This document shows, piece by piece, positions 35,553 to 43,986 of a stretch of 64,000 bases of DNA. The position numbers and the translations under genes are program-made. A model generated the notes under the pieces. It had not been told where the DNA came from and did no database searches. It saw only the letters and a list, made by a program, of their open reading frames with translations. Source of the stretch: Pontibacter rufus (lineage in GTDB: Bacteria; Bacteroidota; Bacteroidia; Cytophagales; Hymenobacteraceae); contig NZ_JADQDR010000010.1 of assembly GCF_015694705.1 (NCBI RefSeq), forward strand, positions 149,691 through 213,690, read 5' to 3'. Numbering within the stretch: position 1 is the first letter of the stretch; every line of letters starts with the position of its first letter.

Positions 35553-36653
35553 TTAACTAAGCCAGTCTCTTATATAAAATAGTAGTATTTGCCTGAACCG
35601 TAGATCTGCTTCATTATCTGTTCCTGAGGAAGAAATTGAAAGTTCCACTCTTTGAATTTTCGAGCAAAGATGATTTACTAAACGAGGCAGATTATCTGTC
35701 GCCAGGATTTGCGTGATGGCGCCTTCACCCATTATACAACCCTTACCTTCCTGATTACAGAAAAGTGAATTCAATTGATTGGTTTGATAATCAGAAACCG
35801 CATCCGCCAGATCATCGAGCAACCAAAAGATCTCTCCTATTGTATAGGACAGCCTTTCAACAGATTGCTCAATGTTTTTATCTGCTTTCGTTTGCGCAAC
35901 AGCTATATTCTTTATAATTCTGAACGGTAATGTTGATTTGCTTTTCGATACCTGTCTTAAATTTACTTCCTCATTTATATCCTCCTGTAATTGGGAATTT
36001 ATCTCGGCCTGATAAGCCTGTAACAATAATTGGTTGATTTTTTTTAAAGCATGTCTGTTATCAGCTTCTTGAACAGTTGAATAAAGGGTTTGATAAAAGC
36101 AGGCGATCACCTTCAACAAGATCCTGATTTCATTTTGCTCTATTGTGTCACAGCGCTTATAAAAGATCGAACCTGCGTGCTTATTGCCTTGGATCTCATG
36201 AAGAGCCTGGCTGTTAAAAATCGATTTAAATTCATCTTTTACTTCTTCTTCCGAGCTATCCAGGAAAAAATCAAATAATGAAATACCTAAATTGAACAGG
36301 GAAGTAGTTTGCGCTATCTGGTGCTTCCGCTCCTGATCTCCTGAAACTAATGTGTGAAAGCCGGCTCCTAATTCATACCCGAAGGCAAGGGAAAAAGGCA
36401 GTTTATGTTTCAATACATGGTTAAGCTTTCCGAAAGCTGCTTCGGAGTTAATTACAGCAAAATCATCCGGCCCGAGGGCATCTTTAAGGAGGCTATTCCT
36501 AAGTACCAGCCCCTCCTCCTTTTGTCCACTCCATAGCGCGCTGTACTCATCTGAATTCAACCACAAGCTCTTTTCTTCAAGTTTGTGTACAATGGTCCGG
36601 CGGGTTTTTAGCCACAATTCATCCAGTAAAAAAGGTACGGGCCAGTCGCTCAT
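35553..36653 (-). CDS. Class I isoprenoid synthase-like protein (IPPS/ComQ-type fold)
   Basis: 366 residues, nearly all helical. Two Asp-rich sites spaced as in trans-isoprenyl diphosphate synthases are visible: FDFFLD (Asp128 and Asp132) and FWLLDDLADAVSD (Asp280, Asp281, Asp284). The first is D-x3-D rather than DDxxD, so it is divergent. The fold binds Mg2+-diphosphates of allylic isoprenoids and either elongates, cyclises or transfers them; ComQ of Bacillus uses it to prenylate a Trp of the ComX peptide. Directly coupled to the toroid protein downstream. Substrate and reaction are not readable. Confidence 0.7.
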   Translation of the reverse strand: MSDWPVPFLLDELWLKTRRTIVHKLEEKSLWLNSDEYSALWSGQKEEGLVLRNSLLKDALGPDDFAVINSEAAFGKLNHVLKHKLPFSLAFGYELGAGFHTLVSGDQERKHQIAQTTSLFNLGISLFDFFLDSSEEEVKDEFKSIFNSQALHEIQGNKHAGSIFYKRCDTIEQNEIRILLKVIACFYQTLYSTVQEADNRHALKKINQLLLQAYQAEINSQLQEDINEEVNLRQVSKSKSTLPFRIIKNIAVAQTKADKNIEQSVERLSYTIGEIFWLLDDLADAVSDYQTNQLNSLFCNQEGKGCIMGEGAITQILATDNLPRLVNHLCSKIQRVELSISSSGTDNEADLRFRQILLFYIRDWLS

Positions 36654-36662
36654 TTAGAAGCC
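36653..36662 (-). other. Start region of class I isoprenoid gene
   Basis: The ATG at 36653 is preceded by an AT-rich stretch without a Shine-Dalgarno sequence, unlike the 34433 gene of the same cluster. Confidence 0.4.
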
Positions 36663-37054
36663 GTTTAGAATTTAAGTATATGGGTTACCCGGATAAACAG
36701 GAAAATAAAGCAACGCAGGGAGAGAAAACGAACCCCTCACCTCTCAAAACTTTATATTAAATGTTTCTGTATGGATGAGTATTGTTGTGGTTATCAGCTC
36801 CTTTCTGGTCCGATAGTCTATATTTTCTTGGTAACTGGTCTTGATCTAAGAGTATACTCGCTCTAATTTGAGCTGCCAGATCTCTGGATACCTGCTTCCT
36901 GTTTCTGATACTGATAGCTATAGGGCTTATGCTTTGTTTTAAGTCTAAGCTTCGGAATGATTTTGTAGATTTATCTATTGTACATTCTTTAGGTATTTTA
37001 ATAAACAGTTTTACTGCTTAATAGGCAACAGAGAAAATAACAATAGCAAAGACC
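36654..37054. other. 401-base gap inside the isoprenoid/peptide cluster
   Basis: No ATG-started gene. On the minus strand an 87-codon frame (36757-37017) is free of stops but has no ATG. No hairpin terminator was seen, so the flanking genes may still share a transcript. Confidence 0.45.
36757..37017 (-). other. 87-codon open frame without ATG (possible gene or remnant)
   Basis: Stop-free minus-strand frame ending TAA at 36757-36759. It reads protein-like (LFIKIPKECTIDKSTKSF, then SRDLAAQIRASILLDQDQLP) but only non-ATG codons (CTG, ATT, ATA) could start it. It could be a short protein with an unusual start, a second precursor-type peptide, or a gene that lost its start. Confidence 0.3.
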
Positions 37055-37642
37055 TTAATCCCTGACGATTAGAGGCCTGTTAACCATTACTGACATTATT
37101 TTCATCTCAAAATCTTCAGGAGATTCAAAGGGGAATACCTCTTCCGGTATTTTTTTGATCATTTCCCGGGCATTTACATACCTACCTTGAAAGGCATATT
37201 GTTCGTTTTCATTCATTTGCCTGGATAATTCCTCAGCTGAACGGATAGGAAATTGAAGATGGGCCACATATCGTCTAATCGATTCCATTTCTCTTGGCAC
37301 ATCTACCTGCTTGCGGTTATCTCTTATAAGATCTGCTAATTTTTCAATAAAATTTTCGATTGAGGCGATGGGAAAATAGTAAGAGGGCATGTATTTAATC
37401 ATCCGCATTGGATCTACATTTACTTCTGCAATCGTGTATTCCTTTCCCGAGCCACCCAGTTTTTCTATCAGCTCAGCAGCGCTGTTTATAGGGAAGTCCA
37501 GGGAGGGAATACTGCGGAACACTTTCTCAATTTCTAGCATGTCATGCTCATGAACTAACGGAATGTAATTTACATGTGCAATTCTCTGTACTATTTCTGA
37601 AACTCTTTGATTGTTCCTGGGATCAAGTCTGGAATATGCCAT
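37055..37642 (-). CDS. Four-repeat hypothetical protein of the isoprenoid/peptide cluster
   Basis: 195 residues made of four units of about 45 residues. Each ends in a similar block: FRSIPSLDFPINSAAELIEKL, IKYMPSYYFPIASIENFIEKL (given as IKYMPSYYFPIAS), VAHLQFPIRSAEELSRQM and IKKIPEEVFPFESPEDFEMKI (given as IPEEVFPFESPEDFEMKI). The shared pattern is hydrophobic-(I/L)P-x-x-(F)P-(I/F)-x-S-x-E-(D/E/N)-(F/L). No signal peptide or membrane helix. It may be a scaffold or leader-binding partner for the adjacent peptide; that is only inferred from position. Family not recognised. Confidence 0.65.
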   Translation of the reverse strand: MAYSRLDPRNNQRVSEIVQRIAHVNYIPLVHEHDMLEIEKVFRSIPSLDFPINSAAELIEKLGGSGKEYTIAEVNVDPMRMIKYMPSYYFPIASIENFIEKLADLIRDNRKQVDVPREMESIRRYVAHLQFPIRSAEELSRQMNENEQYAFQGRYVNAREMIKKIPEEVFPFESPEDFEMKIMSVMVNRPLIVRD

Positions 37643-37746
37643 TGATTTAAAATTTAAAAGGAAAATAGAATAAGTAGTAAAGTATGAAAGAAATGGAGCT
37701 TATAGTAACAGATATGGCCAGTTCAGGAAATGGCCATATATTAAAA

Positions 37747-37923
37747 TTACCACCCTCCACTACTCTGTCTATGGTCTTCGTATTTTATTAACCATCCACC
37801 GCTATCGTATTGAGGGCAAGGTTCATCCGAGTCCCGGCACCACGTTTGCCACTCCCCAGAAACCGATCCGTAATAACAGGAAAAGTTTCGATCATCCTGA
37901 CAATTACCTGAAATCCATGACAT
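37747..37923 (-). CDS. 58-residue Cys/Trp-rich peptide (putative precursor peptide)
   Basis: Read directly from the minus strand: ATG at 37923-37921, TAA at 37749-37747. The peptide has four Cys (8, 16, 29, 36) and five Trp (3, 25, 28, 44, 58), and it ends in SSGGW with a second SGGW at 41-44. No signal peptide. It lies 105 bases upstream of the repeat protein, same strand, at the head of the cluster. The size, composition and location fit a ribosomally made precursor modified by the cluster's enzymes; Trp residues could be prenylation targets as in ComX. A free-standing disulfide-rich protein is the alternative. It is too short for most gene finders. Confidence 0.6.
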   Translation of the reverse strand: MSWISGNCQDDRNFSCYYGSVSGEWQTWCRDSDEPCPQYDSGGWLIKYEDHRQSSGGW

Positions 37924-38404
37924 AATTTCAAAAATTAAAATGAAGAACGTATCCCTAAATCTACTCTGACCAGTAACAATATAAATTACTCGAAATGCAT
38001 TATAGTGTTAGTGCACAGAAGCAACAAGAAAGGTGTAGTTAATTAGAAGGAGTAAGAGAAAAACCGACATTTACCTTTAATACAAAAGACAATTGTGGTA
38101 CCAGTAGAGGGAGTTGTCAGAGAATAAAGCCAGGAGTTACTTATCTCACATTTCATCTAAGAAATAGCTCTATGACTAGTTTTAGTATACTTTAAAAATA
38201 TTTTTATGTTACGTTTATTACCTGGTAAATAGATGATCTGATTTGCGACATCTATCTTGTTTACAGTTTGTGTAAACCTATTTTAGGACGAGACATAATT
38301 TCAGAACGTACATGAGAGTGACACAACGAAGCAGCGTATACTTGCATAGCTGGTAAAATAAAAAGGAACAATCCCCCAAATGGCGATTGTTCCTTTCGAC
38401 AAAC
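37924..38404. other. Upstream region of the peptide cluster
   Basis: 481 AT-rich bases. They contain a hairpin terminator at 38362-38396 for the neighbouring cupin pseudogene and a weak 37-codon minus-strand frame at 38043-38156. No clear TAnnTTTG box for the peptide gene was found. Confidence 0.45.
38362..38396 (-). terminator. 12-bp stem terminator downstream of cupin pseudogene
   Basis: AAAGGAACAATC at 38362-38373 pairs exactly with 38385-38396; T-run on the minus side. It lies eight bases beyond the ancestral cupin stop (38405). Confidence 0.7.
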
Positions 38405-38819
38405 CTATTTAGAACGGCTATACTGTTCGTCTGTTACTTTCTCCATCCAGTCCCCTACTTTACCATTCAAGTTTTCCTGAATGGCAACATGCGACATACC
38501 ATTAGTTGCCGTAGCTAGTTGCCGTAGCGCCATGCCAATGCTTTTCGTTTGGCTCAAACCAAACTACGTCGCCGGGATGAACTTCCTCAACAGGGCCGCC
38601 TTCTTTCTGTACCCAACCACAACCGGATACAACAAGCAGGGTTTGTCCGAGTGGATGCGTATGCCATGCCGTTCTTGCACCCGGCTCGAATGTAATCATA
38701 GCTGCTCCACCACGTCTTGCATCATTGGCATCAAACAAAGGATCTATCCGTACAGCACCGGTAAACCAGTCTTCCGGCCCTTTAAAAGAAGGCTTTGAAC
38801 CTGTTCTTGTAATCTCCAT
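38405..38819 (-). pseudogene. Cupin-domain protein, frameshifted by a 13-bp tandem duplication
   Basis: The start [21 protein letters not shown] and the metal-binding cupin motifs [20 protein letters not shown] and [17 protein letters not shown] are intact. Then the 13-base unit TAGTTGCCGTAGC (plus strand) occurs twice in direct tandem at 38503-38515 and 38516-38528. This shifts the frame and ends translation at 38502. Skipping one copy restores NGMSHVAIQENLNGKV ... VTDEQY to a stop at 38405, the normal C-terminus of this family (138 residues). Small cupins of this type accompany oxidoreductase clusters. It may be reversible by slippage. Confidence 0.85.
38503..38528. repeat. 13-bp perfect tandem duplication
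   Basis: Two exact copies of TAGTTGCCGTAGC side by side, inside the cupin gene. Confidence 0.95.
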
Positions 38820-38830
38820 TGCGAGTGATT

Positions 38831-39943
38831 TTATGCTTGTTTAGTATCTTCATTCTTTAAAGATGCCATATCAATTACAAAACGATACTTGACATCCCCT
38901 TTCAGCAAACGTTCATATGCCTCATTGATCTGCTGGATGTTAATCATCTCTATATCCGAAACGATGTTATGTTTGCCACAGAAGTCCAGCATTTCCTGTG
39001 TTTCTGCGATGCCGCCAATCATCGACCCGGCGAAGCTTCTGCGGTATGGAATAAGACTGAATGCTGCTACCGGAAGAGGTTGTTCCGGTGCTCCTACCAA
39101 TGCCAAAGAACCGTCTACCCGTAACAGATTCAGGTAGGCATTGATGTCATGCTGTGCGGAAACGGCATCTAGTACGAAATGTAGTTTGCCTGCATATCGT
39201 CTCATTTGCTCTTCATCTTTTGAGAGAACTACATCATCAGCACCCAAACGTTTCGCATCCTCAACCTTTGAAGGTGAAGTGGTGAATACGATCACATCTG
39301 CACCCATAGCTTTAGCAATTTTAACGGCCATGTGCCCTAAACCACCAAGGCCAACAACCCCCACTTTCTGGCCGGGACCTACATGCCAATGCTTCAGCGG
39401 CGAATAAGTGGTAATGCCTGCACACAATAAAGGTGCGGTAGCTGCCAGATCAAGATTTTCAGGTACCCGTAAAACAAAGGCTTCATCTACCACTATGCTT
39501 TCTGAATACCCGCCATGAGTTTGTGTTCCCAGGTGCTTGTCAGGCGAGTTATATGTTCCGGTATTGCCTTCTTCGCAATATTGTTCCAAGCCTTCTTTAC
39601 AATACTGGCATTCGCGGCAGCTATCTACCATACAGCCTACCGCCGCCAAATCGCCTACTTTAAACTTGCTGACATGATTACCAACGCTAACAACTTTACC
39701 CACGATTTCATGACCAGGCACACATGGGTAAATGGTACTGTGCCATTCATTTCTTGCCGTATGAAGGTCGGAATGGCAAACACCACAATACAGTATTTCA
39801 ATCGCTACGTCATGTGGTTTAGGGTTTCTGCGGTTTATGTTCAATTCTTGCAGAGGTGCTTCGGCTGCTTCCGTGCCGAATGCTTTAACTTGGGTTGCGT
39901 TAATGGCTTTTGCGCCTTCTGCTGTTGCTTTTACTGCTTCCAT
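38831..39943 (-). CDS. Zinc-dependent alcohol dehydrogenase (YahK/CAD-like)
   Basis: 370 residues from the ATG at 39943 ([10 protein letters not shown]); an upstream non-ATG extension to 40009 is unlikely. The medium-chain dehydrogenase features are all present: catalytic-zinc ligands in [10 protein letters not shown] and PGHEIVGKV, structural-zinc cysteines in [15 protein letters not shown], and the NAD(P) loop [20 protein letters not shown]. It reduces aldehydes or oxidises alcohols in the cytoplasm, usually with NADP(H). It is the only intact enzyme among degenerate neighbours that are otherwise often clustered with it. Confidence 0.93.
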   Translation of the reverse strand: MEAVKATAEGAKAINATQVKAFGTEAAEAPLQELNINRRNPKPHDVAIEILYCGVCHSDLHTARNEWHSTIYPCVPGHEIVGKVVSVGNHVSKFKVGDLAAVGCMVDSCRECQYCKEGLEQYCEEGNTGTYNSPDKHLGTQTHGGYSESIVVDEAFVLRVPENLDLAATAPLLCAGITTYSPLKHWHVGPGQKVGVVGLGGLGHMAVKIAKAMGADVIVFTTSPSKVEDAKRLGADDVVLSKDEEQMRRYAGKLHFVLDAVSAQHDINAYLNLLRVDGSLALVGAPEQPLPVAAFSLIPYRRSFAGSMIGGIAETQEMLDFCGKHNIVSDIEMINIQQINEAYERLLKGDVKYRFVIDMASLKNEDTKQA

Positions 39944-40040
39944 ATTGATTAACTTGATTGTAGGATAATGTGAATCGATTTTATTTGCTGGACTATAAAT
40001 TACCACCAATACCTATACTACCTTCCATACCTGCACTAAG

Positions 40041-40459
40041 TTATTTTAAGTTTTGAGTGAAGAAGGAGGTTAATTTGTCAAACGGGATAAGTTTCTCTCT
40101 CTGTCGTACGAATCCAAATGTCCGGCACCCGAAACTATTTATAGTTCTTTTGGCTCCGCTGCACGTTTGAAAGCATCGTCGCTAAACTCTTTTGAGTGCG
40201 CCTTATCACCCGTGATGAAAAGCTTAGGACGAGGTGAAATCGTTTCTATGGCATTGAAAGGATAAAATTTCTTGAATTTAATGCTGCTACTCAGTGTCAG
40301 ATGCGTTATAAACTCCGGCCAACTTCCTTTAGGTGTACATCCGCCACGAGGTGTACGGTAGAAATCATTAAACGCACGATGGATAGGGTGCATATCTTTA
40401 TCTAAATGTATGTACAGTACCACTTGTATATTCCATTTCACTCCCTGTAAACTCCACAT
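40041..40459 (-). pseudogene. Alpha/beta hydrolase, C-terminal remnant with nonsense and frameshift
   Basis: The frame 40459-40139 ends FITGDKAHSKEFSDDAFKRAAEPKEL and a stop. The stop codon TAA falls where the family has Tyr; continuing gives IVSGAGHLDSYDRE, then a two-base excess in an AGAGAGAG run breaks the frame, and the next frame reads KLIPFDKLTSFF to a stop at 40041. This is the usual C-terminus of YafB/dienelactone-hydrolase-like proteins with the catalytic His in GAGH. The N-terminal catalytic Ser region is missing. Not functional. Confidence 0.8.
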
Positions 40460-40507
40460 TACGGTCCTCTGCAGCCTTTGCTAAGCTGCTTCACTTTAGA
40501 GTTTGCT

Positions 40508-41101
40508 TTATATTGTTTTGATGAACTTAGCAGGCACACCACCTACAACCGTATTTGCCGCAACATATTTGGAAACCACTGCCCCTGCCGCCACTACTGC
40601 ATTTTCGCCAATGGTTACGCCCGGCAATATGGTAACAGCCGCACCAATCCAGGCATTGCGTTTGATGAGGATCGGCTTACAAAACAGCGCTCTTCTGCTT
40701 GCAGGATCTAATGAATGATTTTCGGTGATGAGGTTAACTTTCGGTCCTACCAGAACATGATCTTCGATGGTAATGCCACCCATGTCCAGGAAAGAACAGG
40801 CATGATTGATAAAGACATTTTTGCCTATCTGGATAAACCGGCCAAAATTGGTGTAGAAGGGAGCAAAGATGGTGGTGCTCTCATCCAGTTCCTTACCGAT
40901 GATTTCGCTCAACCGCTCCCGGATCTGGTTAATATAGGTGGAAGTGTTGAGCTTAGCCGACAACTGTATCGTCCGGGAAACAACTTCCTATACTTTTGCA
41001 TACTCAGGATCATCCAGTCGTATGGGTTCTCCGGCTTTCATTCTATCGAAAATATCTTTATCGCTATGGTAGGAGAAACTTTCTTTTTCAAACTTACCCA
41101 T
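40508..41101 (-). pseudogene. Sugar O-acetyltransferase (Maa/NodL-like) interrupted by a stop codon
   Basis: One frame runs from ATG 41101 to the stop at 40508 (197 codons) except for a single TAG at about codon 38: MGKFEKESFSYHSDKDIF ... RLDDPEYAKV, stop, then EVVSRTIQLSAKLNTS. The remainder is a left-handed beta-helix (hexapeptide repeats: IGKNVFINHACSFLDMGG, GPKVNLITENHSLD, NAWIGAAVTILPGVTIGENAVVAAGAVV). Reinitiation at the ATG at 40963 could give a 151-residue core with the active-site His (ENHSL, HACSF), so some activity is conceivable. Confidence 0.82.
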
Positions 41102-41186
41102 AATAATTGCATTTGATACCATACTACAAAAGTACGTCGATCATTACCGGAATAGATAATGATAATCAAACCAATGATTAAGGATT

Positions 41187-41780
41187 TCAAACCTCCTGAG
41201 CTCTCAGCCTCTTAAGATTTGTGCCGGTCAATCGTTTGAAATAATTGTTAAAATAGGTGGGGTATTCAAAGCCAAGGGCATAGGCAATGTCGGCAATGTT
41301 CCAGTCGGTATGTTGCAAAAGGGCTTTTGCCTCAGTAATGATGCGCTCAGAAATATGCGCTGTGGTGGGCTTGCCGGTCACTTCTTTCACGGCGCGGTTC
41401 AGATAATTTACATGCAGGGAAAGAGAATCAGCATACTTCTGTGCTGTCTTTAACTGGAGCGGACGGTCCGTGCTTTCAATTGGGAACTGCCTTTCTAAAA
41501 GCTCCAGGAACACAGCCGTGATGCGCGATGAAGCATTTTTCTGTTTATCAAAGTTTTCAGAAGGCTGTAACTTCAGCGCTTCATGTATGATGAGATGGAT
41601 GTAATTGCGGATTAGGTCGTCTTTGTAAGTATAGTCATTTTGCTGCTCCTCTATCATTTTCTGGAATAGGGTATTCAAAAACTCCCTTTGCCTTTCCGTT
41701 ATGTTTAAAATCGGGGTGCCACCAATCTTAAACAAGGGTGACTGCTGCAGGCTGTCGGCGCGGTCAAACAGCAGAGCCAA
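41187..41780 (-). CDS. AraC family regulator, N-terminally shortened
   Basis: 197 residues against about 290-300 usual. The C-terminal AraC DNA-binding domain is complete: two HTH units in AQKYADSLSLHVNYLNRAVKEVTGK and TDWNIADIAYALGFEYPTYFNNYFKRLTG. The N-terminal cupin sensor domain is largely absent and the frame opens only with TTG at 41780, after an in-frame stop 14 codons upstream. It belongs to the decaying cluster with the alcohol dehydrogenase and acetyltransferase, which such regulators often control. It may be a broken gene or a constitutive DNA-binding fragment. Confidence 0.75.
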   Translation of the reverse strand: MALLFDRADSLQQSPLFKIGGTPILNITERQREFLNTLFQKMIEEQQNDYTYKDDLIRNYIHLIIHEALKLQPSENFDKQKNASSRITAVFLELLERQFPIESTDRPLQLKTAQKYADSLSLHVNYLNRAVKEVTGKPTTAHISERIITEAKALLQHTDWNIADIAYALGFEYPTYFNNYFKRLTGTNLKRLRAQEV

Positions 41781-41835
41781 AAAAGCAGGCTGAGAAGAAT
41801 ATATGATTCTTTCAGCCGGTAAATATTAAGGGTAG

Positions 41836-43200
41836 TTATTTCTGGAAAAGTTTCTTCTTATTAACAGTTACGTTCTTGAGTTTTAAATTTTCTATGATGG
41901 AAGCATCTATCTCGAGATAATTCTTTGCGGTTACATCAATGTTTTCAAATGTAAAGTCCGACATCTTATACCCAAAGCCCTGAGAAGGTTTGATTTCTTT
42001 TGCCGCTCCCACATTAAAAAAGTTTTCACAATCCAGTTCTATGTTTCGCATGGTTATGTGGCGGATAACAGACGTCCCCGATACCTGTTCCCCTTTCAGG
42101 TCGAAGAATTGGGTCCAGGGCTGTATGAAGATGAAGTTACCTATGTCATGACCTGTGATGTCTTCAACCAGTACATATTCGTAAATCTGTGGGGTGTCCG
42201 GGCGCATTTTGAACCAAAGCAAACGCTCAGCTTGGTTTATCTTTATCCGTCGTAAAATGATGTTACGGTCATGCAAAGACTCGCTTCCGAAAGTTAAAGC
42301 GCCATGGCAGAATCCATAAGTGCAGTCTTCGATGATGATGTTATAGTTTCCTCCGTTATTCGGGTCCTTGTCTGCCCGCGGCCCTTTGCCGCCTTTTAGC
42401 GCCACGGCATCATCATTTACCGACATGTAGCAGTTTTTGATGAGGATATTTTTACAAGCGTCTATATCCACGGCATCCGTACTCGGCGCTTTTACAGGCT
42501 CTTTGGGAGAGTGGATGTACAGGTCGAGCAGCTTTACGTTTTCGCTTTTATATAAGTGGGTTGTCCAGAAAGGTGAGTTTATAAATTTTACGCCCGACAA
42601 CTGGACATTTTTGCAGTTGGAGATGTAGATCAGCCGCGGCCTCATCTCATCCATATTGGTGGCATTTGGATTAAATGCACGCCGTAGCCAGAACGATTTC
42701 CAGTAACGCAGTCCGTTGCCATCGATAGTGCCTTTACCGGAAATGGTAAATCCATCCAGGCCATCGGCATTGACCAGCGCAGCAAAATATTTCAGCGTTT
42801 GCCCTTCCATTCGGGTCATCACCAGGGGAAAATTGCTGATGTCGTCACTGCCCTTTAGCTTGCCGCCTTCTTCCAGGTACAGGTGGGTGCCTTTTTTAAA
42901 GAAGAGCGAACCACTCAGGAAGGTACCTTTGGGAATAATGACAACACCGCCGCCATTCTCAGAAGCTTTGTCTATAACTGCCTGTATGCGTTTTGTCTGG
43001 AGGAGGGTACTGTCGTTGGTGACGTTATAGTCTGTAATATGGTATTGCTTTCCTAATTTACTTATATCCGTAGGTTTGTTTTGCCGGAACCAGTCCGGTA
43101 TAGATGTTCCATCCGGGAATACTTCCTTTGCAAAGGCAGTAAAACTCAATGTAATGGAAAGCATGAGCAGTAATGTAAGCCTAAATTTTTGTGTAACCAT
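41836..43200 (-). CDS. Glycoside hydrolase family 28 (polygalacturonase-like)
   Basis: 454 residues with signal peptide (FRLTLLLMLSITLSFTAFA). A right-handed beta-helix follows with GH28 landmarks: STDAVDID (NTD-equivalent Asp), SVNDDAVALKGG (catalytic DD), GFCHGALTFGSES (the GHG-type loop) and LWFKMRPD (RxK-like). It hydrolyses alpha-galacturonic bonds in pectin outside the cytoplasm; some members use other uronic or rhamnose linkages. No pectate SusCD pair is nearby. It is divergent from the NHL pseudogene at 43303. Confidence 0.88.
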   Translation of the reverse strand: MVTQKFRLTLLLMLSITLSFTAFAKEVFPDGTSIPDWFRQNKPTDISKLGKQYHITDYNVTNDSTLLQTKRIQAVIDKASENGGGVVIIPKGTFLSGSLFFKKGTHLYLEEGGKLKGSDDISNFPLVMTRMEGQTLKYFAALVNADGLDGFTISGKGTIDGNGLRYWKSFWLRRAFNPNATNMDEMRPRLIYISNCKNVQLSGVKFINSPFWTTHLYKSENVKLLDLYIHSPKEPVKAPSTDAVDIDACKNILIKNCYMSVNDDAVALKGGKGPRADKDPNNGGNYNIIIEDCTYGFCHGALTFGSESLHDRNIILRRIKINQAERLLWFKMRPDTPQIYEYVLVEDITGHDIGNFIFIQPWTQFFDLKGEQVSGTSVIRHITMRNIELDCENFFNVGAAKEIKPSQGFGYKMSDFTFENIDVTAKNYLEIDASIIENLKLKNVTVNKKKLFQK

Positions 43201-43302
43201 TCTCTACTCTCCTGGATTTAAATTGGCTGAGGAGCGTTTTAGACATTCCGCTATCGCACTCTTTGAACAAACTTACAAAATCAGCTAATAATGATCTAAG
43301 CT

Positions 43303-43855
43303 ATGTTGACAAACAAATACATCGTTAGCATTTTACTTCTTTTATTGATTATCGTGTTGGTGAATTCAGAATGTAAGGCCCAGAAAACAGCTCTGGAAAC
43401 AAAACACCTTATCGGTGCTACCCTTTCTACTCCTGCTGGTGTTGTGGTGGAGAGGGAAGTTTAAGCATATGCTGACCAGCCAATATACCGGCTCCTATGT
43501 TGAGGGAATTGCAGTAGCCCGGACGGCAGCATCTACGTTACAGATGTATATAAGCACGTTGGAAGAAAATTTAGCAGCGAAGGACAATTTCTACTGGAAC
43601 TGAGCTCTTTTGAGACCGCTGTTGACGTAGCCGTAGGGCCGGATGGCAGTATGTATGTTGCGGATACAGGTAACAAGCGTATCGTAAATTTACCGTAACA
43701 GGAGAGCTTGTCACCACTTATACAACTGCCGGCAATGATGCTCCGGTTTTTATAAGACCTACAGGTATAGAAGTCGGTAAAAACACATGCTTTACGTAGC
43801 TGATGCCGGAAACACAACTGTTTATACCTTCAGCGAGAACGGCATCCGCTGTCTC
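43303..43855 (+). pseudogene. NHL-repeat protein, multiply frameshifted
   Basis: An intact start (MLTNKYIVSILLLLLIIVLV, a signal or anchor) runs 53 codons to a stop at 43464. Downstream, NHL blade text appears in changing frames: SIYVTDVYKH, VDVAVGPDGSMYVADTGNKR, then FIRPTGIEVGKN and LYVADAGNTTVYTFSENG. Such beta-propellers are usually exported. At least three frame changes make it nonfunctional. Confidence 0.8.
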
Positions 43856-43986
43856 GGGCTGAAACTTCAGGGTGCAACCAATATGCACTAGCTGCATAAC
43901 CTTTTCTACCCTTCACTTTTATCGGCAAATCCACAATTTTTATTCTATCGACAATTGCTTTCTTGGTTAGGCCGGTTCGGTCGTTA

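Noticed and set aside
38043..38156. 37-codon minus-strand frame upstream of the peptide gene
   Set aside because: Three Cys and an ATG make it tempting as a second peptide, but it is short, has no supporting signal and does not resemble the first peptide.
40715..41116. 133-codon plus-strand frame opposite the acetyltransferase pseudogene
   Set aside because: Antisense shadow; the minus strand shows clear hexapeptide repeats.
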